A program made the position numbers and the translations under genes. Under the pieces are notes generated by a model. The model saw only the letters and a list, made by a program, of their open reading frames with translations. It had not been told where the DNA came from and searched no databases. From JANRKF01 sp964518725 (GTDB lineage Bacteria; Pseudomonadota; Alphaproteobacteria; Rickettsiales; SXRF01), in the NCBI GenBank assembly GCA_964518725.1, contig CAZFKP010000007.1:19392-83391 (forward strand): 64,000 nt of DNA, read 5' to 3'. Positions 51,959-60,897 of the stretch are shown here, in pieces. The number at the start of each line of letters is the position of its first letter. Within the stretch, counting starts at the first letter, position 1.

Positions 51959-52888
51959 TCACCGCAGCTTCGTTTCGCAAGCAATGTCGATGAGCTGCTG
52001 CACCTTTGGCGGCACCTGCTTTCGCCGCCTGGTGACAAACCCATAAGTCGCCTGCGGAAACAAGTGCGGTAGCTTCGTGGCGCGCAGCACGTCGTCCCTG
52101 CCGATAATCACATCCGAAGAAATGCTAATGACGAGCCCTGCTTCGATATATTTGCGCGTCGTCTCCCAATTGACAAAATTCACCCGCAATTTCTTAGCAA
52201 TATTGTGAGTCGGGAAGATTTCATACAGATTAGGAATGACTCGCATATCCTCCGCCGGCAAGGTCAGCTCATAGCGCGAGATTTCCGCCACCGATAAGTT
52301 CCGCCGACCAGCTAGCGGGTGGTCATGGCGCGTAATCAGCGCCGGGGAAAAATGATGGGTCGGCGTAAATTCATAACCCGATGTGAATGGCTTATGATCG
52401 CGCTTGGGCAGCATGGCCACATCAACCTCGCCCCTGTACAGTTTTTCTATCGCCTCCTCATGTTCGGCGTAATGGATTGTCACATAAATATGCGGATGCT
52501 CCACTAAATAACGCTTCAGCACCTCCGGCAGGATAAAGTTCAGCGTCGTGCTGTTGGCAGCGATGTGCAGCTCGGTGCGCTTTTGTGAGGCAAGCTCACG
52601 GTGGAACAATTCCTGCAAATGATCGATGCCATCAACATACTGGCCAGCCATCGCCAGCAATTTCCTTCCCTCGCCCGTCAGCTCAATCCGTGGGCCACGG
52701 CGTGTGAAAAGCTGCACCCCCATATCTTCTTCCAGCGCTTTAATCTGCAGTGACACGCTGGCATGCGTTAAGCCCATATGCGCTGCCGCCTTGGAGATAT
52801 TACCAAATTGTGCGGCAAAACAGAACCCGCGCAGTTGCTGAAGGCGATTGGTTTTATAATGAAATTGCTGGGTGAGTGTTTTCTTCAT
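51959..52888 (-). CDS. LysR-family transcriptional regulator (CysB-like)
   Basis: A 309-residue regulator: HTH FGNISKAAAHMGLTHASVSL followed by QIKALEEDMGVQLFTRRGPR, then an effector-binding domain. The recognition helix resembles CysB/Cbl, but its targets are unknown. The ATG at 52888 has no clear ribosome binding site; the frame opens 18 codons earlier. It is convergent with the BMP gene and divergent from the hypothetical gene at 52984. Confidence 0.85.
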   Translation of the reverse strand: MKKTLTQQFHYKTNRLQQLRGFCFAAQFGNISKAAAHMGLTHASVSLQIKALEEDMGVQLFTRRGPRIELTGEGRKLLAMAGQYVDGIDHLQELFHRELASQKRTELHIAANSTTLNFILPEVLKRYLVEHPHIYVTIHYAEHEEAIEKLYRGEVDVAMLPKRDHKPFTSGYEFTPTHHFSPALITRHDHPLAGRRNLSVAEISRYELTLPAEDMRVIPNLYEIFPTHNIAKKLRVNFVNWETTRKYIEAGLVISISSDVIIGRDDVLRATKLPHLFPQATYGFVTRRRKQVPPKVQQLIDIACETKLR

Positions 52889-52983
52889 ACTATTGGATAT
52901 ATCAATGATAAATGTTAATACTATTAATTTTATAAAAATCAATGTTTCTGATTATCTCACCCTGACAACGGGAGATGAGACGA

Positions 52984-53511
52984 ATGGGGTACACAGAAAA
53001 ATATCTATCAAAGCTTGCTGCAGTTTCCGCCGGTCATAGCGCAGATGAAATTGTCGCTGCGATGCCGCCCGGATCCTTACCCGGTATTGACTCTCCGGAT
53101 ATGCGGCGGCTGATTGTCGAACTTTATCTGCATGACAAAACCTGCGGCAGCGAACAACTCGATTATCTAGCGAGAACGCTTACAACCGTGCCGCTATCGC
53201 AAGGCACCGTGGAGGCCATGGCCAAGGTTGCGGCGCTGCCAAGCGATACAGATCGTCGCATTGTTGGGCAACATTATCAGGCATTATCGGAAAGGATCGG
53301 TGGGCGTGACCGCGCCTCCGGGCGTGATTTACCCACCTTTATTACGGAATGCCCGACTTATGATAGCCCTCAAGCCATGATATCTTACCTGCTGCATTAT
53401 CGTGAACTCGTCGAGAACTCGCGTGCGGCGGATGCCGTAAGACACTGGTGTTTCCAGATCGATTCGGCCATTGATCGCCTGCGAAATAGAATCCAGGCAA
53501 CTGGGATTTGA
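52984..53511 (+). CDS. Hypothetical protein
   Basis: A 175-residue helical protein (YLSKLAAVSAGHSADEIVAA, MRRLIVELYLHDKTCGSEQL, HYRELVENSRAADAVRHWCF). No family recognised. The ATG at 52984 sits 9 bp after GGGAG; the ATG at 52975 is too close to that site. It ends 3 bp from the convergent prmA stop. Confidence 0.6.
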   Translation: MGYTEKYLSKLAAVSAGHSADEIVAAMPPGSLPGIDSPDMRRLIVELYLHDKTCGSEQLDYLARTLTTVPLSQGTVEAMAKVAALPSDTDRRIVGQHYQALSERIGGRDRASGRDLPTFITECPTYDSPQAMISYLLHYRELVENSRAADAVRHWCFQIDSAIDRLRNRIQATGI

Positions 53512-53514
53512 TAA

Positions 53515-54408
53515 CTATTTCTGCAACACCAGCGTGCTCCATCCCTCGTGTCGGAAACGCTTCACCAGCCGCAGCCCGTGCGCGCGGTGGGCAGTAAGCA
53601 CCATCGTTTCCTGATCGACGAGCAGCCCCGAAAGCACGCAATATCCGCCCGGCTCCAATGCTCGCTCAAGGTAAGGTGCAAAACTCACCAGCGGACGGGC
53701 AAGGATATTCGCGATGATGATCTCGCATGTCCCGAAGCGCTGCACCACGCGGCTTTTATACCCATCTGATACGGCGCATTGAATATCGTGCTGCATGCGG
53801 TTGATCCGCACATTCTCCTCCGTCACCTGCACCGCGATCGGATCAATATCCACCGCCAAGATTTCTGCATTCCACAAATGCGCGGCCGCAATCGCGAGGA
53901 TGCCGGAACCGGTTCCCATATCGAGTATTTTTCTTGCGCTGTAACGACGCTGAATCCATGCAAGACCTTCGATGCAGCCACGCGTGGTGCCGTGCTCGCC
54001 GCTGCCGAACGCTGCACCGGCCTCCACCTGAATTCGCAGCGACGCCACCGGCGGCGCATCGCTCACATGCGAGCCATGCACAAAAAACCGCCCGATGGTA
54101 AGCGGCGGAAATTGCCGCGCCACCAGCGATAGCCAATCCTGCTGCTCGATGATGTCGGTGGAAATTACCGGCGCGGCAACTCCTGCCACCATGGCAAGCA
54201 CGGCCACCCGGCGCGTGATTTCTTCCATATCCGGCGGTTCGGTGAACAGCAATTCGCAGCGCCAGCATTCCGTCGCCTCATCCGCCTCAAATGCCGACGC
54301 TGAAAGCGCGATGTCATCGAATGCATGCTCCACCTGCTCGGCCGCACCGAGCGGCAGGTCAAACGCCACCTGGAAATACTGCGCCACCTGCGCGAATGGA
54401 TTAATCAC
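53515..54408 (-). CDS. prmA: Ribosomal protein L11 methyltransferase
   Basis: A 297-residue SAM enzyme: FGSGEHGTTRGCIEGLAWIQ, motif I ILDMGTGSGILAIAAAHLWN, VDIDPIAVQVTEENVRINRM and the NIL in EIIIANILARPLVSFAPYLE. It trimethylates L11. It overlaps ligA by 8 bp as the last gene of the bamD-recN-ligA run. The N-terminal L11-binding domain is about 125 residues. Confidence 0.93.
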   Translation of the reverse strand: MINPFAQVAQYFQVAFDLPLGAAEQVEHAFDDIALSASAFEADEATECWRCELLFTEPPDMEEITRRVAVLAMVAGVAAPVISTDIIEQQDWLSLVARQFPPLTIGRFFVHGSHVSDAPPVASLRIQVEAGAAFGSGEHGTTRGCIEGLAWIQRRYSARKILDMGTGSGILAIAAAHLWNAEILAVDIDPIAVQVTEENVRINRMQHDIQCAVSDGYKSRVVQRFGTCEIIIANILARPLVSFAPYLERALEPGGYCVLSGLLVDQETMVLTAHRAHGLRLVKRFRHEGWSTLVLQK

Positions 54409-56455
54409 GAATCATCTCCAGCCACTCATCTTCATTTAAAATTTTTACGCCGAGCTCGGTGGCTTTTTTGAGTTTACTGCCGGCATCCGCGCCGGCAATC
54501 ACAAAATCGGTTTTAGCCGATACAGAGCTTGCCACTTTTGCGCCCAGCCGTTCGGCCGTTGCCTTTGCCGCATCGCGTGTCATTTTTATCAAGCTGCCGG
54601 TGAACACCACCGTCTTTCCCGTCACCGCCGACTGCACCGCGTTGTTTTCATAATCAGCAATTCGCAGATGCATGGCAAGTTTTTCTACCACCTCGACATT
54701 ATGTGGCTCGCGGAAAAAGTCGAACAATGCATTGGCGACTTTTGGCCCGATACCGTCGATATTCTCCAATTCCGGTGAGCCGGATGTCATCGCCTCGAAC
54801 CACACGGCAAAGCTGCCATAATGTTTGGCGAGTAGCTTGCCGGTGATTTCCCCGACATGGCGAATGCCGAGTGCAAAAATAAATTTGGCGAGCGCAACAT
54901 CCTTTGCCGCCTCAATCGCCGCCATTAAGTTCTCAACTGACTTTTCGCCCCACCCTTCACGCCTGCGGATAATGTCGGCTTTCTCATGCAACGTGAAAAT
55001 ATCCGCCGGGTTCTGAATCAACTCATCTTGCCAGAAGGCAGTGATTTGCTTTTCGCCGAGCCCTTCAATGTCGAGCGCGCCACGCGCAACAAAATGCCGC
55101 AATCGCTCCACCAGCTGCGCCTCGCACGAAAGCCCGCCCATGCAGCGCCGTGCCACCTCGCCCTCCTCGCGCCGTGCCGTCGCACCACATACCGGGCAAT
55201 GATCCGGAAATTGATAAGGTACCGAATGTTCCGCATGCGATTTCACTTCCACCACCTGCGGAATCACATCCCCGGCGCGTTGTACCACCACCGTATCGCC
55301 AATGCGTATTCCTTTGCGCGCAATTTCATCCTCGTTATGCAGCGTCGCATTACTCACCACCACGCCACCCACCGTAATCGGTTTTAGCCGCGCAACAGGC
55401 GTGAGCGCGCCCGTGCGCCCGACCTGAATATCGATACCCTCAACTACAGTGATCGCCTGCTCCGCCGGGAATTTATGCGCCAGCGCCCACCGCGGCGCAC
55501 GGCCAACGAAGCCGAGTTTTTTCTGGTATTCGAGATTATCAACTTTATAGACCATGCCGTCAATGTCATATGGAAGAAGATGTCGTTCTGCCAAGGTCTT
55601 GTTATAACGCTTAAATGCATGATAGAGGTAAACGGACAAGGATAAGGCACCACTGTCATCCTGTGTCATTATGTGAAATCCAGCCCTCTCTAGCCGAAGC
55701 ATAAATTCGTAATGACTGTTTGCCATTACAATATCATCACTAATTTCACCCCATCCATAGACAAAATAATTAAGCTTACGCTCAGCTGTTATTGACGAAT
55801 CTAATTGCCTCAGCGAGCCAGCGGCTGCATTACGAGGGTTAGCAAATAGCGCCTCTCCATCTTTTTGTCTTTGTTCGTTTAATTCCGAGAACGCTTGGTG
55901 AGTCATGTACACCTCACCCCGAACTTCCAATATCTTTGGTGGTTTGTTCTCATTAAGCTGTTGGGGCAATCCGCGCACTTCTTTTAAATTATCAGTAATG
56001 ACCTCCCCTATTTCTCCATCCCCACGTGTAAGACCAAGCACAAGTTTTCCATCCTCATAACGCGCTGAAAATGACACACCATCAATTTTCTGTTCGCCCA
56101 CATAATCAACTTGCTCATCTGCAGATAAACCTAAGAACTTCTTATTCCTTGCATCCCACTCCCGCACCTCTTCCTCAGAAAAAGCGTTGTTCAGCGAGAG
56201 CATCGGCACTTTGTGTTTTACTTTGGCGAATTTTTCTAGGGGGGCGGCGCCGACTTTTTGCGTGGGGCTTTCTTTGCTTTGCAGCAGGGGGAAATCTTGT
56301 TCTAATTTTTCCAGCTCGCGGAAGAGTTTATCATATTCCGCATCCGAAATGATTGGGGCATCGTGTTGATAATAAAGCTTGCTGTGTTTTTCTATTTCGG
56401 CAGCGAGTTCGGCGTGGCGGCGCTTCGCCTCGTCTAATGCGAATAAATCACTCAT
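54401..56455 (-). CDS. ligA: NAD-dependent DNA ligase
   Basis: A 684-residue ligase: Ia domain, adenylation domain with the nucleophile Lys in VGEQKIDGVSFSARYEDGKL, OB fold, zinc finger C-x2-C (HCPVCGATARREEGEVARRC, then GGLSCEAQ), HhH repeats (IEGLGEKQITAFW, ENIDGIGPKVANALFDFF) and C-terminal BRCT (GKTVVFTGSLIKMTRDAAKA). It seals nicks in replication and repair. Around 55600-56100 the base composition is more AT-rich than in the rest of the gene. It overlaps recN by 4 bp. Confidence 0.97.
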   Translation of the reverse strand: MSDLFALDEAKRRHAELAAEIEKHSKLYYQHDAPIISDAEYDKLFRELEKLEQDFPLLQSKESPTQKVGAAPLEKFAKVKHKVPMLSLNNAFSEEEVREWDARNKKFLGLSADEQVDYVGEQKIDGVSFSARYEDGKLVLGLTRGDGEIGEVITDNLKEVRGLPQQLNENKPPKILEVRGEVYMTHQAFSELNEQRQKDGEALFANPRNAAAGSLRQLDSSITAERKLNYFVYGWGEISDDIVMANSHYEFMLRLERAGFHIMTQDDSGALSLSVYLYHAFKRYNKTLAERHLLPYDIDGMVYKVDNLEYQKKLGFVGRAPRWALAHKFPAEQAITVVEGIDIQVGRTGALTPVARLKPITVGGVVVSNATLHNEDEIARKGIRIGDTVVVQRAGDVIPQVVEVKSHAEHSVPYQFPDHCPVCGATARREEGEVARRCMGGLSCEAQLVERLRHFVARGALDIEGLGEKQITAFWQDELIQNPADIFTLHEKADIIRRREGWGEKSVENLMAAIEAAKDVALAKFIFALGIRHVGEITGKLLAKHYGSFAVWFEAMTSGSPELENIDGIGPKVANALFDFFREPHNVEVVEKLAMHLRIADYENNAVQSAVTGKTVVFTGSLIKMTRDAAKATAERLGAKVASSVSAKTDFVIAGADAGSKLKKATELGVKILNEDEWLEMIRD

Positions 56456-58125
56456 GCCGCTTCTTCCATCAGTTTTTTGGCGGCTTTGCGGGCTTCATCG
56501 GTGATCTTCGCACCCGCTAACATCCGCGCTAGCTCTTCCTCGCGAGCCTTACGCGAGAGGTTTTCGACGCTGGTGATGACCTTGCCCGCTTTCGTTTGTT
56601 TGGCGACCAGTAAATGCTGCTGTCCACGCGCGGCGACTTGCGGCAAATGGGTGACGACCAGCACTTGTGCTGATTCACCAAGCACTGCCAGCCGCTTGCC
56701 GATGGCATCCGCCACCGCGCCGCCGGTGCCGGTATCGATCTCATCGAAAATAATCGTTGGGGTGGATCGCGATCCGGAAAGCGCCACTTTCAACGCCAGC
56801 ATGAAGCGCGATAATTCACCGCCGGAAGCAATCTTCGACAAAGGCGCAAACACGATGTTTTCTTTGTCCTTGCCCACGTTGGTCGCGCATTCGAATGCCA
56901 CCGCATCGACTCCGGATTCCGACCATGCGGATTCAGGAAGTGGTGACAGGTGCACTCGGAAATGCGTGCCCTCCATTTTAAGCGGAGCAAGCTCCTTGGC
57001 GATGACTTTTTCCAATTTTTGCGCCGCCTTGGCACGTTTTCCCGAAAGCTCTTCTGCCGCTTCAACAAAGGCTGCCTGCGCCGCTTTCACCTGCGCTTCG
57101 AGTTTGGATGATTCACGATTTTGGCTCTTCAGCAACTCCAACTTGCCTTCCACCTCAATACGCAACGCTGCAAGCTCATCCACCGGCACATTATATTTGC
57201 GCCCAGCGGCTTTGAGTGCAAACAGCCGCTCCTCAACACGTTCCAGCTTCTCCGGACTGAAGGTCGATTCCTCACCAATCTTCTCCAGTGCGTAGAGCGC
57301 CTCTTCGGCTTCGATGGAGGCTTTTTCCAAACCCTCAATGACAGCGGCGTAGCCAGAAGTAAGTGGTGAGCGCACCAACGTTTTCTGCGCCGAGCGGAGT
57401 GCCGCGAGCACGCCCTTACCGTTTAGTTCGCCAATCACCTCGTTCAGTATCTCGAACAGTTTTTCGCTGCCCATCATTTTTGTGCGCGCTTCCGAGAGGC
57501 TTTCTTCTTCGCCTGCCTCCGGCGCCAATGCAGAAAGCTCCTTGTGCATGTGCTGCAAATAATCCCGTTCGCGTTCGGCTTTCTCAATGTCAGCCTGCAG
57601 GGCGGCGAGTTGCTCCCGCGCATCTTTCCACGTATGGTACGCGGTGCTGATCTCCTTACGCGCTGACGTGAGGCCGCCATATTCATCAAGCAAATTACGG
57701 TGAAGAATCGTGTCCTGCAACGTGCGGCTCTCATGCTGGCCATGAATTTCCACCAATAATTCTCCCAGCTTTTTCAGGCTGGCGATCGTGACCGGCGTGT
57801 CGTTGATGGTGGCACGGCTCTTGCCATCGCTGCCAAGCATGCGGCGAATGATCAGTGTATCAACGGCTTCGATTTCCAACTCCGCGAGCATTTGTGCAAT
57901 CGCAGCATTCCCTGCAATATCAAACTCGGCAGCCACCTGCCCTTGCGCCTGCCCCTGCCGCACGAGCGATGCATCCGCCCGACTGCCTAATACCAAACCC
58001 AACGCATCAAGCAGGATGGATTTGCCGGCGCCGGTTTCGCCAGAGAGTACGCACAAACCCCGGTCAAAGGCAATGTCCGCCTGCTCGATCAGGACGATGT
58101 TGGAAATCGTAAGCTGCGTGAGCAT
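56452..58125 (-). CDS. recN: DNA repair protein RecN
   Basis: A 557-residue SMC-like ATPase: Walker A LCVLSGETGAGKSILLDALG, coiled coil between about residues 155 and 370, and C-terminal Walker B TPTIIFDEIDTGTGG after IASGGELSRFMLAL. It acts in double-strand break repair. It starts 3 bp after bamD ends. All SMC motifs (Walker A, signature, Walker B, VVTHLPQVAARG) are intact. Confidence 0.97.
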   Translation of the reverse strand: MLTQLTISNIVLIEQADIAFDRGLCVLSGETGAGKSILLDALGLVLGSRADASLVRQGQAQGQVAAEFDIAGNAAIAQMLAELEIEAVDTLIIRRMLGSDGKSRATINDTPVTIASLKKLGELLVEIHGQHESRTLQDTILHRNLLDEYGGLTSARKEISTAYHTWKDAREQLAALQADIEKAERERDYLQHMHKELSALAPEAGEEESLSEARTKMMGSEKLFEILNEVIGELNGKGVLAALRSAQKTLVRSPLTSGYAAVIEGLEKASIEAEEALYALEKIGEESTFSPEKLERVEERLFALKAAGRKYNVPVDELAALRIEVEGKLELLKSQNRESSKLEAQVKAAQAAFVEAAEELSGKRAKAAQKLEKVIAKELAPLKMEGTHFRVHLSPLPESAWSESGVDAVAFECATNVGKDKENIVFAPLSKIASGGELSRFMLALKVALSGSRSTPTIIFDEIDTGTGGAVADAIGKRLAVLGESAQVLVVTHLPQVAARGQQHLLVAKQTKAGKVITSVENLSRKAREEELARMLAGAKITDEARKAAKKLMEEAA

Positions 58126-58128
58126 GAC

Positions 58129-58935
58129 TTAAAACGGCCACCATGAAGAGGACTCATCCTCTTTTTTCTGCACCGCTTCCGGCAGGCTTCCTGTCATGAA
58201 ACGGTAAGAATCGCGGTACCAGATGCTATCGGGGAAGTTGGTGCCAAGCACCGCGGCATAACGCTGTGCTTCGTCTTTGACCCCAAGCGCGAGGTAGGTT
58301 TCTACAAGGCGGTGCAGCGCCTCGGGCACATGGCTGGTGGTCTGGTAATTTTCAACGACATAACGGAAACGGTTGATGGCAGCGAGCGTATCGCCACGCG
58401 AGAGGTAATAACGCCCAACCTGCATTTCTTTACCGGCCAGGTGATCCTCGGTTAAGTCGAGCTTGATTTTCGCATCGCGTGCATACTCGCTGTCGGGAAA
58501 ACGGCGAACCACATCACGCAATGCCTGTTGCGCTTGCTCGGTGATTTTCTGGTCGCGGGCGACGTCAGAAATCTGCTCGTAATAGCACAGCGCAATCAGG
58601 TAGTAGGCATAAGGCGTCGATTCATTGCTCGGATAAAGTTTGACGAAACGTTCCAGGATAGTGATTGCCTGGTCGTAATCATCGAGCTTGTAGGCGGAAT
58701 AGGCGGCCATCACCTGCGCGTCAGTCGCCAGCGGGGAGGCCGGATGCTGGCGTTCGACTTCCTCGAACGCCTTGATCGACTCTTTCACATCATCGCTATC
58801 GACCATCTGCCGGGCTTCGTTGTAAAGCTGCTCAGGGCTTTTGGCTGCGGCCTGCTCGGCTGCCTTATCCTCATCGTCGCCGGAACAGGCAACAAGCAGG
58901 AAAAAAACGGGAAGGATGCGAAGGGCGCTTTTCAT
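58129..58935 (-). CDS. bamD: Outer membrane assembly lipoprotein BamD
   Basis: A 268-residue lipoprotein with signal LRILPVFFLLVAC (lipobox LVAC-S, Cys near residue 17) and TPR-like repeats: AEQAAAKSPEQLYNEARQMV, HPASPLATDAQVMAAYSAYK, LYPSNESTPYAYYLIALCYY, RFPDSEYARDAKIKLDLTED. It is part of the BAM complex that folds outer membrane proteins. The ATG at 58935 has AGGA at a suitable distance; the frame opens earlier at TTG. First gene of the bamD-recN-ligA-prmA operon. Confidence 0.94.
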   Translation of the reverse strand: MKSALRILPVFFLLVACSGDDEDKAAEQAAAKSPEQLYNEARQMVDSDDVKESIKAFEEVERQHPASPLATDAQVMAAYSAYKLDDYDQAITILERFVKLYPSNESTPYAYYLIALCYYEQISDVARDQKITEQAQQALRDVVRRFPDSEYARDAKIKLDLTEDHLAGKEMQVGRYYLSRGDTLAAINRFRYVVENYQTTSHVPEALHRLVETYLALGVKDEAQRYAAVLGTNFPDSIWYRDSYRFMTGSLPEAVQKKEDESSSWWPF

Positions 58936-58974
58936 ACCCATCCTGTATATCAGGACAGGCTGAAGGCTCAACAA

Positions 58975-59444
58975 GATTCATGGTTTTTGATTCATTTCCG
59001 GTTTTCCGTACCGGTGCCCGTCCTGAAGCCAAGCTTCCGTCCCAAAGCCGGAGTTACTTCTGCGTGATTCGTGGTTCGTGCATAGGCGATTTCTCCTTTC
59101 GTTAGGGCGGGGAGATATGCCGTTGCATTCAGCATCACTACCGCCCTCAGGGAGATTGTCCCATAGGTTCCAAACGTCACGGAAGGGGTAATTTTAAAAT
59201 ATTTCCGGGAATGCCTGCTGGCATCCCCATGAAATGCGCTCAGGGCTGGCTCGCGCTCCTGCGCTTGCATGACCAATCTTTTTGCTTCACCACGGCCTCT
59301 CGGGTGACGGGGGTGGAGGATAGACTTTAAGTAACACATTGATATATATTAATTATGGCTCATCCACCGGTTTCATAAAATTGTCACATTATCTGGCAGC
59401 AAGGAATGGTAGAATGGCTCTGACAATAAGGATAAAAGGTTTTC
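58975..59444. other. Intergenic region between bamD and the small ORF
   Basis: A 470-bp non-coding stretch. It contains dispersed element copy 3 (59203-59273) and a probable bamD promoter region. A 115-codon frame on the minus strand (58992-59339) crosses the element and has no protein-like features. Nothing else was recognised. Confidence 0.5.
59203..59273 (+). repeat. Dispersed hairpin element, copy 3
   Basis: TTCCG, arm GGAATGCC, loop TGCT, arm GGCATCCC (7 of 8 pairs), CATGA, AATG, core CGCTCAGGGCTGGCTC, a second hairpin GCGC-TCCT-GCGC, and CATGAC. Position, lengths and core agree with the copies at 9128 and 37847; the arm sequences do not. Confidence 0.75.
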
Positions 59445-59567
59445 ATGGCTGAGCCACTGCCCACTACCGGAAGTTTATTGCCTGAGCTGGAAACGCTTCT
59501 GGCAACCGCGCCCGATGCAGAGCGTGTGCTTGCAACAGCACGGCTTGCAGCGGAAAAGGCGTGTTAA
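59445..59567 (+). CDS. Small ORF coupled to the HP-repeat protein
   Basis: A 40-residue frame (start MAEPLPTTGSLLPELETLL, end ARLAAEKAC) with GGATAAAAGG upstream of its ATG. Its TAA overlaps the GTG at 59561 that opens the next frame. Either it is a translationally coupled small gene or, equally likely, the true N-terminus of the following protein separated by a frameshift near AAAAGG (59555). The helical Leu/Ala-rich character matches the neighbour. Confidence 0.45.
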   Translation: MAEPLPTTGSLLPELETLLATAPDAERVLATARLAAEKAC

Positions 59568-60778
59568 ATAGCGACCTGCAAGAATTTCTTGCTGATAAGG
59601 TTCATGTGGTCAATGGCAAGCCAGCCATGAAAGTGCCAGTGCCGCCAGTCGACCTTTTAGCAGAAGCACTTGCCCACCCCGGCATGAAACAAGCGCTTGC
59701 TCACCCGGCGCTGTTGGAGGTGATCGAACATGCGGGCGTTCCCGCCGGGATGTTGGCAGTAGCAAAAAATTCCGGCCTTGCCGCCGCCATTCAACACCCA
59801 CAACTGCTCGAAGCCATCACCCACCCAACCATGTTGGCAATGCTCACCGAACCGCAGAGTTCCGTGCGCTGGGCGATTGAAACTCCAGAAATGCTTAAAA
59901 ATCCAAAGTTCCAGCAATTGCTCGCACATGATATCAACACGGCTGTAAGCGCCGCTGGGTTGGAAGGGGCGGTGGCCACATCCGGAATTTTGAACGCACT
60001 GGAACATCCGGAATTGAAAGCGCTGCTTCCTCAAGGTGGTAAGAATATTGTGGCGATCGACCAGGTGCGTACCGGTATCCACCCAGAGGTGATCGCCGCG
60101 AACCAGGAATTATTGACACCGCCAACCAGCATTGCGGGGGCGGCAGAGAAGCCGGCAATTCCTCCTACAGCACAAGCCGAAAGAATGTGGCGTGGCTCGC
60201 AACAAGATAGACAGGCACGGCGGGAAGAGCGCATGAGGGAACAACGCCCGGCTCCAACAGATGCATTCCGGGATACGCGCTTCGCAGAAGAACGCTGGGT
60301 TCCTGAAGGCAATGCAGCCGTAATGTCAGCCGAGCAGATCGCGGCCGGGGCAGCGAAGTTTGACCAGTTCCGGGAAGCGCTTTTCGCGCGCGGCCTCGCG
60401 ACTGAAAGCACGGGAACAAGGCATATTACGCTCACCGATGAGCAACGGGCGCGCATCTGGCGGCGCCTTGAACAAGAAATCGGGCCTGATGGCATCCGTG
60501 CATTGGAAAGCGCCGGTAAACCGCCGTCACCTCCCCCGCCGCCGCCTTCCGGCAATGGGTTCGGCGGGTTCGGCAGCGCCTCCTCCTATGAACCGGCGGC
60601 AAAAGCGGAGGGCACGTTTGCCCGCTTCATGCGCGAAGAAAAGTGGGCCGGGAAAAAGGGGCTTGCCTTTGCGGCGGGCGCAGCGGTGCTGGGCGGCGCG
60701 ATGTATATGGCCAGCCAATGGCGCGATAAATCCCATGTGGAGAATCTGGCGGAACCAGGCGCAGGACGCGGCGTTTAG
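59561..60778 (+). CDS. Hypothetical HP-repeat protein with C-terminal membrane helix
   Basis: A 405-residue protein with no recognised family. Residues 35-130 carry repeated HP-x-LL-type units (LAHPGMKQALAHPALLEVIE, AAIQHPQLLEAITHPTMLAM), reminiscent of STI1-like helical repeats. A charged Arg/Glu/Gln region follows (200-245), then a Pro-rich stretch (PSPPPPPPSG, near 330) and one TM helix near 372-392 (LAFAAGAAVLGGAMYMASQW). The start is GTG and overlaps the small ORF. It lies between lpxC and bamD, on the opposite strand. Confidence 0.55.
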   Translation: MLNSDLQEFLADKVHVVNGKPAMKVPVPPVDLLAEALAHPGMKQALAHPALLEVIEHAGVPAGMLAVAKNSGLAAAIQHPQLLEAITHPTMLAMLTEPQSSVRWAIETPEMLKNPKFQQLLAHDINTAVSAAGLEGAVATSGILNALEHPELKALLPQGGKNIVAIDQVRTGIHPEVIAANQELLTPPTSIAGAAEKPAIPPTAQAERMWRGSQQDRQARREERMREQRPAPTDAFRDTRFAEERWVPEGNAAVMSAEQIAAGAAKFDQFREALFARGLATESTGTRHITLTDEQRARIWRRLEQEIGPDGIRALESAGKPPSPPPPPPSGNGFGGFGSASSYEPAAKAEGTFARFMREEKWAGKKGLAFAAGAAVLGGAMYMASQWRDKSHVENLAEPGAGRGV

Positions 60779-60795
60779 CGCATCATAATCACCAT

Positions 60796-60873
60796 GTCAT
60801 TGCGAACGCAGTGAAGCAATCCATCTTGCTTCCTTGAGATGGATCGCCACGGCATTTCATGCCTCGCGATGAC
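60796..60873. repeat. Palindromic extragenic repeat
   Basis: The 78-bp segment begins GTCATTGCGA and ends TCGCGATGAC, and inside has CCATCT/AGATGG arms. Palindromes of the form TCATTGCGA-N-GAAGCAATCC are known as dispersed extragenic repeats in several bacterial genomes. It lies between the HP-repeat gene and lpxC. No second copy was seen in this window. Confidence 0.65.
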
Positions 60874-60897
60874 GGTAATCACAATCTTGCTATATTA

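Noticed and set aside
58992..59339. 115-codon frame on the minus strand
   Set aside because: It crosses repeat copy 3, has no protein-like composition and no ribosome binding site.
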